Assembly (NCBI GenBank): GCA_013215825.1
Contig: JABSQN010000006.1
Location: 1-37,098 of the forward strand
Direction of reading: 5' to 3'
DNA from: Piscirickettsiaceae bacterium
GTDB taxonomy: Bacteria; Pseudomonadota; Gammaproteobacteria; Nitrosococcales; Methylophagaceae
DNA: 37,098 bases
The position numbers and the translations under genes were made by a program. Positions 8,024 to 17,013 of this stretch are shown here, piece after piece; the stretch's first letter is position 1, and every line of letters starts with the position of its first letter. The notes under the pieces are model-generated. The model did not search any database and was not told where the DNA came from. It saw nothing but the letters and a program-made list of their open reading frames with translations.

Positions 8024-9757
8024 ATGAGAGCCCCTATGACAAACCGATCACTCCAAGATATTTCCCCAACCATCACCACGCTTGACGATCTGGCATCGTT
8101 GGCAAGCTACTCACTTATGGATACGCTCAATTGCGATCCTGATGCGAAAATTAATGGCGTCGATCATATGCCGCGACAAGTGTTCTCGGGCCACTATGTT
8201 CCCGTCAATCCTACGCCAATCGAAGCGCCAGAGTATGTCACCCACAGCAAACAGTTTTTTCGTGAACTAGGTTTTGCCGATAGCATGGCTGAGTCGGCTG
8301 ACTTCATTAGCATGTTCTCCGGCGATATTTCACAGCTACCAGAGCCTATGCGTAAGATCGGCTGGGCTTCTGGCTATGCACTTTCCATCTACGGCACTGA
8401 ATACACCCAGCAATGCCCATTCCAAACCGGCAATGGATATGGTGACGGTCGAGCAATGTCTGTGCTTGAGGCTGTTATCAATGGTCAACGCTGGGAAATG
8501 CAACTGAAAGGTGGTGGCAGGACACCATACTGCCGTGGAGGCGATGGTCGTGCCGTTATGCGGTCGAGTGTCCGAGAGTTCTTGGCGCAGGAGCATATGC
8601 AGGCGCTCGGCGTACCAACATCACGATCTTTGAGTTTGTATGTATCTAAAACCGAGAAGGTCACGCGGCCATGGTATTCAGAAGGTTCGCACTCGAAGGA
8701 TCCCGACATACTGTCACCGGAGGCCGTCGCCATCTCGACGCGGGTTGCACCGTCGTTCATTCGAGTTGGCCAGCTTGAGCTGTTCGCTCGTCGTGCTCGC
8801 AGCAATGAACACCCGAGAGCAATGGAAGAGCTGGAGAAGATTGTGCTGCACGCTATCGAACGTGAATACGCTGACGTTATAGACACTAAACTAAGCACTG
8901 CCGAAAAAGTAGTGTTGTTCGCCCAAGAGTTTCGCAGTCGTCTTACCTCGCTGGTGGCTAATTGGATACGCGTCGGCTATTGTCAGGGCAACTTCAATAG
9001 CGATAACTGCGCGGTGGGTGGATTCACACTGGACTATGGTCCATTCGGATTCTGTGATGAATTCAATCCGCAGTTCCAACCATGGACCGGTGGTGGCCAT
9101 CACTTTGCATTTTTAAACCAGCCAATGGCTGCACAGCGTAACTTTCATATGTTTTGCACCGCATTACAGCCTTTGCTGACATCGAATCAGCAGCAACTGC
9201 TACAGCTTGACGAAGTGCTAACTGGTTTTACTAAAGTGATGCAAGTTGAAATGGAGAACATGTGGGCGGCCAAACTGGGTCTTGATACGTTTGACGCGGA
9301 GTTGTTCAGCGAGCTCGAAACGCTGATGGTGAAAACATCGGTTGATTACACGATCTTCTTTCGTGAGCTATCGATGATACCTGACGACATTAGCCCGCTC
9401 AAAAAGAGCTTCTACAACGACGCTATCAATGAGGCCGAGTCTGAAAGAATAGACCAGCACTGGTCAGCGTGGTTTACAAAATGGAAGTCTCTCTGTATCA
9501 ATAATGCCTCGTCTCGGGCTGAAGTCTCTAGGCAGATGAAACGGGTCAATCCAAAATACAGTTTACGAGAATGGTTGCTTGCACCTGCATATCAGCAAGC
9601 GAGAACGGGCAACTATTCTCTAATTCGACAGCTGCAAGATGTCATCACGCAGCCATATGCTGAGCAATCGAAGGATGTGGAAGATAAATATTATAGGCTT
9701 AAGCCAGCTGAGATGTTTGATACCGGCGGTGTGTCATTTTATAGCTGCTCGTCGTGA
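8024..9757 (+). CDS. selO: Protein adenylyltransferase SelO (YdiU/UPF0061)
   Basis: A 577-residue pseudokinase-fold enzyme of the SelO family, known to transfer AMP from ATP to hydroxyl side chains of proteins in redox-stress responses. Visible signatures are the glycine-rich GNGYGDGRA (137-144), the nucleotide-binding [11 protein letters not shown] (Lys162), SSVREFL (181-187), NFNSDN (Asp327/Asn328) and LDYGPFGF (Asp337). The protein ends in Cys-Ser-Ser; eukaryotic SelO proteins have Sec-Ser-Ser there. ATG at 8024 is taken; ATG at 8036 is possible, and neither has a strong ribosome site. The gene is distinctly GC-richer than its surroundings (38 of 60 bases are G/C at 8701-8760, against 22 of 60 at 17041-17100), which suggests recent transfer. 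It stands alone between long non-coding flanks. Confidence 0.95.
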   Translation: MRAPMTNRSLQDISPTITTLDDLASLASYSLMDTLNCDPDAKINGVDHMPRQVFSGHYVPVNPTPIEAPEYVTHSKQFFRELGFADSMAESADFISMFSGDISQLPEPMRKIGWASGYALSIYGTEYTQQCPFQTGNGYGDGRAMSVLEAVINGQRWEMQLKGGGRTPYCRGGDGRAVMRSSVREFLAQEHMQALGVPTSRSLSLYVSKTEKVTRPWYSEGSHSKDPDILSPEAVAISTRVAPSFIRVGQLELFARRARSNEHPRAMEELEKIVLHAIEREYADVIDTKLSTAEKVVLFAQEFRSRLTSLVANWIRVGYCQGNFNSDNCAVGGFTLDYGPFGFCDEFNPQFQPWTGGGHHFAFLNQPMAAQRNFHMFCTALQPLLTSNQQQLLQLDEVLTGFTKVMQVEMENMWAAKLGLDTFDAELFSELETLMVKTSVDYTIFFRELSMIPDDISPLKKSFYNDAINEAESERIDQHWSAWFTKWKSLCINNASSRAEVSRQMKRVNPKYSLREWLLAPAYQQARTGNYSLIRQLQDVITQPYAEQSKDVEDKYYRLKPAEMFDTGGVSFYSCSS

Positions 9758-9923
9758 TTTTTCAGCCGTCGAAGAGTTCATAAACCGTCGCTGCTAGGCA
9801 TGGGCACTTATCGGCTGGGGCGTAGCATGATGAACAGCCATGTTATGCCATCATCTTTCACTGTTGTCGGAGTATGCAGATCTATAAAGTGTAAATTTGG
9901 CAGGCAAAAAGTTTAAAGATAAA

Positions 9924-9964
9924 TTAAAGGGGAGGCCTAAGTAAGGCATCCCCTTTAATTTTTT
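9924..9964 (+). terminator. Strong intrinsic terminator after selO
   Basis: A 10-bp stem TTAAAGGGGA (9924-9933) / TCCCCTTTAA (9949-9958), with an inner GCCT/AGGC extension and an AAGTA loop, followed by six T. It lies 166 bases after the selO stop. The opposite strand also has a T-rich tail, so it may also end the converging helicase transcript. Confidence 0.88.
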
Positions 9965-10054
9965 AAGCAATAACTAGTTCATGTGATGTTGATTTGTCAG
10001 CACAAAAAACAGCTAAGAAAACATTACCTTATCTGTCATTAGATCAGACCCGGT

Positions 10055-11341
10055 TTATCTTTCCCAGAAATTTTTCTTAACTGGGGCTTTACTACGTGTT
10101 TTTTTGTCTTTTGTTTTTGATGTTTTCGGTTTGCTTTTAGATTGGGGCGGTTTACTCTTGCGAACATAGTTCAAGATTGAAACCGGCACTACTTTTCTAA
10201 CCACAAAGCCTTCAATTTCTTTGCGGTCAATGATGTGACCTAAGCGACTTTCAATGGCGCATAAGTTTTTAAAGTCGCCCATGGCAACAAAGGATATGGC
10301 TTCACCTTTGGCTCCTGCGCGTCCTGTTCGGCCAATACGGTGGATGTATTCTTCTGGTTTAAAGGGTAAATCGTAATTAACCACACGACTTAGATCACCA
10401 ATATCAAGCCCGCGGGCAGCAATGCCAGTGGCTACCAAATATTTTAGTTCGCCAGATTTGAAATCAGCCAAAATCTTTTCACGCATGGCTTGGCTTCTAT
10501 CACCATGGATCGAATCGGCTTTAATGCCACGTTTTGCAAGCTGATCGACCAGTTTGGCTGCACCGTGTTTTTTCTCGATAAAGATTAGTGCTTGATCCCA
10601 TTTTTCATTGTTAATCAAATGGCTTAGCAATGCGGATTTTGTGTCTTTATCGATGGTGATTAACCACTGGTTTATCGTCGATGCGGCAGATGATCTCGGT
10701 GTGATAGATATATCAACGACATCATCAATCATGTCGTCATAAGAAAAACCACTGGCGAGAGAACGGACACTGTCGTTCATTGTGGCCGAAAACAATAGGT
10801 TTTGACGATTTTCAGGTAAGCGCTCAATGATCTTAGTAATCTCTGTACCAAAACCCATATCCACCATTCTGTCAGCTTCATCTAATACTAATACTTCAAG
10901 ATCATCAAAATACAGTGCACGTTGATACGCTAAATCAAGCAATCTACCTGGTGTTGCCACTAAAATATCAACGCCTTCTAATAAGCGTTCTATTTGTGGT
11001 GCTAAATCAACACCACCATAAACAGCCATCGAGCTTAAATTCAGATTTTTACTATACTCAGCCACATTCTCAGCGACCTGAATCGATAATTCACGGGTAG
11101 GAGCCAAAATAAGGGCACGTATGCTTTTACCGCGAACCTGATCTTTTTTGTTTAGTCTTTCTAATAGTGGCAGAACAAATGCGGCGGTTTTACCTGTACC
11201 AGTTTGAGCAGTGGCAACAAGATCTCTACCCGTAAGAATGATCGGAATCGCTCGTTTTTGGATAGGGCTAGGGCGGGTATAACCCAGTTCTTTAATAGCT
11301 TTTACAATAGGATTACTTAACCCTAGTTTTGAAAATGGCAT
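10055..11341 (-). CDS. rhlE: DEAD-box ATP-dependent RNA helicase, RhlE-like
   Basis: A 428-residue cytoplasmic RNA helicase. From the N-terminus it shows the Q motif (FSKLGLSNPIVKAIKELGY ... PSPIQ), Walker A AQTGTGKT (45-52), PTREL, the box VLDEAD (152-157), SAT, and the C-terminal lobe with RGLDIG and HRIGRTGR. A Lys/Ser-rich basic tail for RNA binding closes it. The start at 11341 (MPFSKLGL) is chosen over the in-frame ATG at 11380, because the Q motif of RhlE proteins begins almost at the N-terminus and neither site has a clear ribosome site. It stands alone and converges with selO. It probably acts in ribosome assembly or RNA remodelling, as known for the family. RhlE rather than another DEAD-box paralogue is likely but not certain. 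Confidence 0.9.
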   Translation of the reverse strand: MPFSKLGLSNPIVKAIKELGYTRPSPIQKRAIPIILTGRDLVATAQTGTGKTAAFVLPLLERLNKKDQVRGKSIRALILAPTRELSIQVAENVAEYSKNLNLSSMAVYGGVDLAPQIERLLEGVDILVATPGRLLDLAYQRALYFDDLEVLVLDEADRMVDMGFGTEITKIIERLPENRQNLLFSATMNDSVRSLASGFSYDDMIDDVVDISITPRSSAASTINQWLITIDKDTKSALLSHLINNEKWDQALIFIEKKHGAAKLVDQLAKRGIKADSIHGDRSQAMREKILADFKSGELKYLVATGIAARGLDIGDLSRVVNYDLPFKPEEYIHRIGRTGRAGAKGEAISFVAMGDFKNLCAIESRLGHIIDRKEIEGFVVRKVVPVSILNYVRKSKPPQSKSKPKTSKTKDKKTRSKAPVKKNFWER

Positions 11342-11585
11342 AGTGACTCGACGTGTTGGAATAAATAGAATAGCGCGCATTATAGCGTAAAACTAATCGC
11401 TTGTTGTTGCGGGGGATTTAAAGTAGACGCCTTGAAATACATCGAAAATGAGACTCTAGGTTGTATTATAAAACGATTTTTCAACTTGTGATTACATGAT
11501 GAGTACGGCTATTGATCAGGTTCCTTATACGATTAATTTGTTGGACTTAACTCAATTTATGCAAACGTATGGATAGTTATGTGCA

Positions 11586-11732
11586 ATGCCTGAACGTACT
11601 GCACGGCGTTTGATTAATCAGTTGAAAGATGAAGGCTTATTGCGTGATACAAACAATAAATCACCATTACGTTGGGAAGTTCCGGAACATACTGAGCTAT
11701 GGTGTTTCTCTGATTTAGCACCGCTGGCATAG
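11586..11732 (+). pseudogene. Remnant of a Fic-family protein C-terminus (winged-helix end)
   Basis: An open stretch of 48 codons reads ERTARRLINQLKDEGLLRD, then SPLRWEVPEHTEL and ends SDLAPLA. This resembles the C-terminal DNA-binding tail of Fic/DOC-type proteins. The upstream part that should hold the Fic catalytic domain (HPFxxGNGR) is absent. The frame is closed by TAG at 11574-11576, 9 bases before the ATG. A separate short frame before it (11494-11576) is not recognisable. It is most likely a truncated leftover. The family assignment is from memory of the tail and is moderate only. Confidence 0.5.
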
Positions 11733-11788
11733 CTAATTATGGGACATTAATGGATATGAAAAATGTTTTAGATAATGGATCTTATATT

Positions 11789-11992
11789 TCAGCTACAAAA
11801 AGGTTTAACCTTTAAATATTTGGTGCTCATTGCACGTAATGCTCCATATTCTGCTGGCTTTAAAATCATAGAACTCTGAAATGCTGAAAAAATTGTTACT
11901 TTATTCGCATGTTTAACATTCAGTTGTTTTGCATTGAATGTTATTGCTGCTGATTGCACATCTCCAATATCATCCTCGTAACACTTACTCAA
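11789..11992 (-). CDS. Doubtful small ORF, hypothetical
   Basis: An open frame of 67 codons with balanced amino-acid use (for example DVQSAAITFNAKQLNVKHAN). I do not recognise it. It lies among broken genes and could be a decayed fragment or a chance ORF. No convincing ribosome site is visible. Confidence 0.25.
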   Translation of the reverse strand: MSKCYEDDIGDVQSAAITFNAKQLNVKHANKVTIFSAFQSSMILKPAEYGALRAMSTKYLKVKPFCS

Positions 11993-12018
11993 CTACACTT
12001 TAGAATACCTTGGAGGAT

Positions 12019-12083
12019 CAGGTCTTGCTTCTTGCCTTTTAGATAATTTCAATCTAGATCAGATGGGCAAAAGGCAAGACCCC
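12019..12083. repeat. REP-like imperfect palindrome
   Basis: The words TCTTGCCTTTT (12030-12040) and AAAAGGCAAGA (12069-12079) are exact inverted repeats around a 28-base loop. The outer GGTCTTGC (12021-12028) also pairs with GCAAGACC (12075-12082), so the left arm is partly duplicated. The 'GGTCTTGCCTTTTGCC' word is the type seen in repetitive extragenic palindromes of gammaproteobacteria. It follows the small ORF at 12090 and could double as its 3' end signal. Confidence 0.6.
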
Positions 12084-12089
12084 AGATTG

Positions 12090-12293
12090 TTATTCGATCC
12101 AGGCGTCATCTTTATCCCGTTCGGCGCGGTTTTCCTCGTTCTTAATCTTTTTTGCGTCATTTCTATCTGCTTTTTCCGAACGCTTTTTCTTCTTGCGCGC
12201 ATTTTTCTCAGTTATGATCTTGATTGCATCAGGCTTCGTTAAACTAGGATGTTTAGCAATTAATTCTGCGACTTTGTCATCAATTTTAGTCAT
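12090..12293 (-). CDS. Small highly charged hypothetical protein
   Basis: A 67-residue protein rich in Lys, Glu, Asp and Arg. The first half (MTKIDDKVAELIAKHPSLTK) could form a short helical or HTH-like segment. The second half is a very basic/acidic helix (KNARKKKKRSEKADRNDAKK). There is no membrane segment or signal. The ATG has AAGG 6 bases upstream, which supports translation. No function can be assigned. It sits between a REP-like palindrome and a decayed transposase. Confidence 0.55.
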   Translation of the reverse strand: MTKIDDKVAELIAKHPSLTKPDAIKIITEKNARKKKKRSEKADRNDAKKIKNEENRAERDKDDAWIE

Positions 12294-12559
12294 TGGTGAA
12301 CCTTATAATGTGTAGATTTAGATACTATATGTATTTGTCTGCTACCGGAATGGAGAGGCACATAATGTATTTTTAACGGACCCCGCTTTTTTTCGCTTGG
12401 AGTGACCGTGAGAAATTTGTTAAGCCTTTTTCAGCTTTTCATGCCAAGTATATCAAATTCGTCTAAGTATTCTTAGAATAATCTTTTGAATTGGGGTCAG
12501 ATACTGTCTTGAATATCAAGATTTATCATGGTTGACTTTGATAGTTCAAGTCAAAAGTT

Positions 12560-13025
12560 TTACACCAATATTGAACTTACTTGTGTGTATTTTGCATAAA
12601 TTTTAAGGGCTCTAATACGCGTGCAATCATCAATAGCAGTGTATTGAAATCTCTTGTTATTTTCATGTCGTTTAAACTGATTACGCGAACGTTTTTTAAT
12701 GTTTTCTGGAAGTTTATTGAGTTTATTTCGAAGTAATACGCGATAACAACCACGGCGAGATATTTTAATGTCATGATAACGCTGCAAATGCTAAACGATC
12801 ATATCTGGGCCGTTCTCAAGTGAATTATTTTTTCTTCAATTGCTTTTGGTATTCGAAGCTTATGATTCACAGGGCAAGGTCGACTATCAATTAACCCTTT
12901 ATCTCCTTCAGCTAGATAGGCTCATTTCCAGGTATAAAATGTTTTACAGCAAATCCTAAAATAACGACAGGTCTTTGATACGTTACCAATTTCTTAGAAC
13001 TATCACGTAGGGCTTGTTGATTCAT
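12560..13025 (-). pseudogene. Degraded IS481-type transposase
   Basis: A fossil transposase read in pieces in several frames. The ATG at 13025, preceded by AGGAG, opens with MNQQALRDSSKKLV, the usual N-terminus of this transposase group. After frame changes and a missing HTH piece, AYLAEGDKGLIDSRPCPVNH and PKAIEEKIIHLR can be read. Then YHDIKISRRGCYRVLLRNKL and KKRSRNQFKRHENN follow. A further deletion removes the first catalytic Asp region, and KRFQYTAIDDCTRIRALKIY ends the homology near 12577, so the rest of the DDE core is gone. It cannot be active. The extent of the original element and its terminal repeats cannot be seen. Confidence 0.8.
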
Positions 13026-13248
13026 AATTATCGACTCCTATGCTATTGAAAACAGTATAAATAGTCTGCCGAAGTCGATATTTTTATACTGCTTTTGATT
13101 CAAATAAAGAGTGGTGATTACACGACCTGACCTTGATGGTTTTCTAAGAGGTTTTTATTAAAATCATCAAAAATAAGATTGTATTTGTAATTTAATGGAT
13201 TTTATTTTGTCTACAGTCTTAATAACAACCTTTTTAAGGAGATAGAAG

Positions 13249-14031
13249 ATGAATATACTGAGCAATGCAAATGCTGTGGTTCGAGATCACTTTATAATAC
13301 GCAAAGTTGAAGTAATAAAACCTTTTTTCTGGCTCATTAGGGGATGGCAAGATATATTAAGGCACCCGAGTATTAGTCTTGCGTATGGTGTAATGATTTC
13401 TGCGATGGGAGTAATGATCCTTATTTTTGCCAGCAATCATATCTATTTAATCGCCGCAGCTATTTCAGGGTTTTTGTTAGTTGGGCCTTTTCTATCGATA
13501 GGACTGCTTGAATTATCTCGACAGCAGGAGCATGGTAAGACATTAAATTTTGATGATTCATTAGCTGTGCTGACATCTAAAATAACCCCTTTAAGGCATT
13601 TCGCGGTTACCTTGCTGGTGATTAGTATTTTCTGGTTTATTGCGTCAGGTTTAGTATTCTTTGTTATGTATGAAGATATTATTCCGAGTTTTAAAAACTC
13701 GTTATGGGGTGGATTTCTAGATATGATTACACCCCAACAAGTGGCATTATATCTTATGATCGGCGGTATTCTGGCAGGTATTGTTTTTGTTTTGTCTGCT
13801 GTATCAATTTCAGCAATCATCGATAGTCAAATTACAGCACTAGATGCAATGTTACTCAGTATAAAAGTGGTATTGACTAATTTTCCTATAATGGTTGTTT
13901 GGGCAAGCCTCATTGTAGTGCTAACAATTATTGCATTTAGTAGTTATTTACTTGGGATGATTATTATTTACCCACTGCTGGGCCATGCCACTTGGCATGC
14001 TTATCGTGATCTTGTTGAAATCAAAAAATAA
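13249..14031 (+). CDS. DUF2189 domain multi-pass membrane protein
   Basis: A 260-residue inner-membrane protein with about six hydrophobic helices. It begins with IRKVEVIKPFFWLIRGWQDI, the start of the DUF2189 family, and ends with the family's GHATWHAYRDLV. The membrane pairs lie at about 41-80, 118-142, 166-195 and 214-245. Its biochemical role is unknown. The ATG is preceded by AAGGAG at ideal spacing. It lies between a decayed transposase and a broken DoxX-like gene, so it is an intact gene in an otherwise eroding region. No operon partner is evident. Confidence 0.88.
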   Translation: MNILSNANAVVRDHFIIRKVEVIKPFFWLIRGWQDILRHPSISLAYGVMISAMGVMILIFASNHIYLIAAAISGFLLVGPFLSIGLLELSRQQEHGKTLNFDDSLAVLTSKITPLRHFAVTLLVISIFWFIASGLVFFVMYEDIIPSFKNSLWGGFLDMITPQQVALYLMIGGILAGIVFVLSAVSISAIIDSQITALDAMLLSIKVVLTNFPIMVVWASLIVVLTIIAFSSYLLGMIIIYPLLGHATWHAYRDLVEIKK

Positions 14032-14080
14032 ATCAATTGTTACTCTATAGATATAAGCTAAACTTGGAATGAAAGATAGA

Positions 14081-14488
14081 ATGAATGCTTAGGAAAAGAA
14101 ACTCCAATTATCACTGTTCTTACTTCGATGCTCTGTATTTTTGCTTATGTTTATGTGGACGATCGATAAATTTATCAACCCTGAGCATGCGGTAAAAATT
14201 CACGAAAATTCTATTTAATTTCAGGCATTGAAATTACAGTGATGTATATAATAGGTTCAATAGAAATAATAATCTTATTGATGTTTCTAATCGGATACAA
14301 AAAGAAATATAGCTACGGTTCAGTTTTAGTATTACATTTAGTGTCCATCTTATTTTCATTCAAACAATATTTAGCCCCCTTTGATGGGCCAAACTTGTTA
14401 TTTTTTTGCTGCTTGGCCGATGTTGGCAACTTGTCTTACCTTATTCTTACTTCGAGACCAAGATAAGATGTTGAGTGTTCAATTATGA
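14081..14488 (+). pseudogene. Broken DoxX-like membrane protein gene
   Basis: The conceptual protein is recognisable across three frames as a DoxX-like four-helix membrane protein. The first frame reads EKKLQLSLFLLRCSVF and MFMWTIDKFINPEHAVKI. The second reads KFYLISGIEITVMYIIG and FSFKQYLAPFDGPNLLFF. The third reads AAWPMLATCLTLFLLRDQDK. Three lesions are visible: a TAG at codon 4 (14090-14092), loss of one A in the run at about 14205-14208, and gain of one T in the T-run at 14401-14407. The -1 and +1 shifts restore the frame at the end. The only long open piece is 14239-14466. Unless these are sequencing errors, the gene is inactive. Confidence 0.78.
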
Positions 14489-14570
14489 TAGGTATATTGA
14501 AGCCTAGGAAAGAAGAAAAATAAAGGACTCAAAAATTTGACTGCTAAATATTTATTGACTAAATAATATC

Positions 14571-14730
14571 CACATCCCCGCCCTAAAACCAAAAGAACTA
14601 GACAACCTAAACCCAACTTGCTAATATGTATACAACTTCTGAAAAAAAATCCCCCAAATTTACTATAAATATCCAAGCGTTTTCACGCATCTAAAATAAA
14701 TTTCTTATTAAAATTAAAATTCCCACACAG
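14571..14730 (+). promoter_or_regulatory. C-rich, G-poor rho leader (candidate rut site)
   Basis: Bases 14571-14670 contain 29 C and only 6 G, with C clusters such as CATCCCCGCCC and TCCCCC and little potential for structure. This is the composition that Rho prefers for loading. In E. coli, rho is autoregulated by Rho-dependent termination in its leader, and the same is inferred here. A weak promoter candidate (TTGACT at 14537, TAAATA at 14560) lies just upstream. Confidence 0.55.
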
Positions 14731-14737
14731 GTAATAC

Positions 14738-15997
14738 ATGAATCTCACTGAACTTAAGAAGCAATCTGCTTCTCAATTGATGGATCTTGCCATTTCAATG
14801 AAGCTAGAAGGCTTAGCTCGCAATCGTAAACAAGATATAATTTTTGCTATTGTTAAAGAGCATGCCAAAAATGGTGATGACGTTACGACTACAGGTGTAC
14901 TTGAATTATTACCTGATGGTTTCGGTTTTTTACGATCTCCAGAAGCATCGTATATTGCTGGTTCGGATGATATTTATGTTTCACCTAGTCAAATTCGTCG
15001 TTTTCATTTGCGAACGGGTGATACAATTACGGGTAAGATTCGAGCACCTAAAGACAGTGAACGTTATTTTGCTTTAATTAAAGTTGAAGAGCTTAATTAC
15101 GAGAAACCTGAGAAATCTAAAAACAAGGTTCCTTTTGAAAATTTAACACCTTTATTTCCTAATGAGCGTTTTACGCTAGAACGTGGAAATGGTAGTACAG
15201 AAGATATTACGCCTCGTCTAATTGATTTAGCGGCACCGATTGGTAAGGGACAACGAGCTTTGATTGTTGCACCGCCAAAATCAGGTAAGACAATGATCTT
15301 GCAGATGATTGCTCAGTCGATATCTACCAATTATCCAGACAGTGATTTGATTGTTTTATTGATTGATGAGCGTCCTGAGGAAGTAACAGAAATGGTTCGC
15401 TCTGTGAAAGGTGAGGTTGTTTCTAGTACCTTTGATGAGCCTGCAACACGTCATGTGCAAGTTGCTGAAATGGTGATTGAAAAAGCGAAACGTTTGGTTG
15501 AACATAAACGTGATGTGGTAATTCTGCTTGATTCTATTACCCGTTTGGCTCGTGCTTATAATACCGTTGCTCCTTCATCGGGTAAGGTATTGACTGGTGG
15601 TGTTGATGCCAATGCATTGCAACGTCCTAAGCGTTTCTTCGGTGCGGCTCGTAATATTGAAGAGGGTGGTAGTTTAACTATTATTGCTACGGCTTTGGTT
15701 GATACGGGTTCTCGTATGGATGAAGTGATCTTTGAGGAATTCAAAGGTACGGGTAATATGGAACTTCAGCTTGAGCGTAAATTAGCTGATCGTCGTATTT
15801 ATCCTGCGATTAATGTGACTCGTTCAGGTACGCGTAAAGAAGAATTACTGACCGATTCTGAGGATTTACATAAATTGTGGATCTTACGTAAGCTTCTTGC
15901 ACCGATGGATCCTCTTGAAGCTATGGAATTCTTGATGGATCGTCTTAAAGCGACCAAAACAAATGCAGAATTCTACGATACGATGAAAAAGGGCTAA
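14738..15997 (+). CDS. rho: Transcription termination factor Rho
   Basis: A 419-residue hexameric RNA-dependent ATPase that ends transcription, of full family length. The N-terminal helical domain ([14 protein letters not shown]) is followed by the OB-fold RNA-binding motif GFGFLRSPE (61-69) and [10 protein letters not shown]. The ATPase core has the P-loop PPKSGKT (180-186), the [13 protein letters not shown] Walker B region, [11 protein letters not shown] with the Q-loop region, and the KGTGNMEL and RRIYPAI motifs near the end. The ATG is preceded by AGG 7 bases upstream. The long C-rich leader suggests autoregulation. The gene is followed closely by miaA. Upstream is decayed DNA; the trxA gene often found next to rho is absent. 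Confidence 0.98.
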   Translation: MNLTELKKQSASQLMDLAISMKLEGLARNRKQDIIFAIVKEHAKNGDDVTTTGVLELLPDGFGFLRSPEASYIAGSDDIYVSPSQIRRFHLRTGDTITGKIRAPKDSERYFALIKVEELNYEKPEKSKNKVPFENLTPLFPNERFTLERGNGSTEDITPRLIDLAAPIGKGQRALIVAPPKSGKTMILQMIAQSISTNYPDSDLIVLLIDERPEEVTEMVRSVKGEVVSSTFDEPATRHVQVAEMVIEKAKRLVEHKRDVVILLDSITRLARAYNTVAPSSGKVLTGGVDANALQRPKRFFGAARNIEEGGSLTIIATALVDTGSRMDEVIFEEFKGTGNMELQLERKLADRRIYPAINVTRSGTRKEELLTDSEDLHKLWILRKLLAPMDPLEAMEFLMDRLKATKTNAEFYDTMKKG

Positions 15998-16027
15998 ACA
16001 ATAAGCACGACGATTATCGATACTCAG

Positions 16028-16969
16028 TTGCCACCGGCTCTATTTATAATGGGGCCTACGGCGGCTGGAAAAACAGATTTGGCATTAGAGATTGCCAAAC
16101 AGTATCCAGTTGAAATTATAAGTGTTGACTCGGCCTTAGTATATAAAGGGTTGGATATAGGTACAGCCAAGCCTGACGCCGATGTTTTACGTGAATTTCC
16201 CCATCATTTAGTTAATATTATTGAACCAACTGAGGCGTATTCTGTTGGTGCTTTTCGTCAAGATGCACTGCGTTTGATGGCTGAGATCACGGCTAGAGGT
16301 AAGATACCTTTATTAGTCGGCGGTACGATGTTGTATTTTAAAGCCTTACAATACGGCTTATCTGATTTACCTTCTGCCGATCCTAGCATTAGAGCACGTT
16401 TAGATGCCGAGATTGAGCAATATGGTTCTGCTTATTTACATGAGCGTCTTGCCAAGATAGATCCTGTTTCGGCAGCACGTATACATAGTAATGATCCTCA
16501 ACGATTACAACGTGCATTGGAAGTCTACGAAATTACGGGTAAATCATTAACGCAATTGACTGCAAATGATAAGGTGGATGTTTTTCCTTATCGCGTTGTG
16601 AAAATAATTTTAAGCCCGTTTGATCGTGCAGTGTTACATCAAAGAATAGCTAAGCGTTATCAAACAATGATGAGCGATGGCTTTATTGATGAAGTGAAAA
16701 CATTGTTTGAATGTGAAGCTTGTCATCCTGATTTACCCTCAATTCGTGCCGTAGGTTATCGACAAGCGTGGGCGTATTTATTGGGTGAATATGATCAAGA
16801 TGTCTTTATTGAAAAAGCAATTATAGCAACACGTCAGATGGCAAAACGCCAATTAACTTGGCTACGTAGTCAGAATGATGGTGTTTGGTTTGATAGTGGT
16901 GCTGGCTTACCTCTTGAGCAAGTAATGCAATTTTTAACGGATCAATGTCCAGAATTGATGGTAGAGTAA
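16028..16969 (+). CDS. miaA: tRNA dimethylallyltransferase MiaA (no ATG start)
   Basis: Adds the dimethylallyl group to A37 of tRNAs reading UNN codons. The P-loop GPTAAGKTDLAL lies near the N-terminus. DSALVYKGLDIGTAKP, LLVGGTMLYFKAL, DPQRLQRALEVYEITGKSL, LPSIRAVGYRQ and the ending ATRQMAKRQLTWLR are all typical. The first usable conventional codon is the TTG at 16028 (313 residues). The preceding nine in-frame codons (from ATA at 16001, then STTIIDTQ) align in length with the N-terminus of E. coli MiaA, so the ancestral start may be the ATA at 16001-16003. Neither has a good ribosome site. It heads the miaA-hfq-hflX-hflKC cluster conserved in gammaproteobacteria. Confidence 0.95.
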   Translation: MPPALFIMGPTAAGKTDLALEIAKQYPVEIISVDSALVYKGLDIGTAKPDADVLREFPHHLVNIIEPTEAYSVGAFRQDALRLMAEITARGKIPLLVGGTMLYFKALQYGLSDLPSADPSIRARLDAEIEQYGSAYLHERLAKIDPVSAARIHSNDPQRLQRALEVYEITGKSLTQLTANDKVDVFPYRVVKIILSPFDRAVLHQRIAKRYQTMMSDGFIDEVKTLFECEACHPDLPSIRAVGYRQAWAYLLGEYDQDVFIEKAIIATRQMAKRQLTWLRSQNDGVWFDSGAGLPLEQVMQFLTDQCPELMVE

Positions 16970-17013
16970 GACCCATTAGAACCGTAAAAAAATAATAAGA
17001 GCAGGAGAAGATA

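Noticed and set aside
8485-8898. 137-codon antisense frame within selO
   Set aside because: It is the mirror of a GC-rich coding region; selO motifs are continuous on the other strand.
12560-12787. 75-codon frame as a separate small gene
   Set aside because: It is one segment of the decayed transposase; homology continues in other frames up to 13025.
14239-14466. 75-codon frame as an intact small membrane protein
   Set aside because: Matching DoxX-like sequence continues on both sides in other frames, so it is the middle part of a broken gene.
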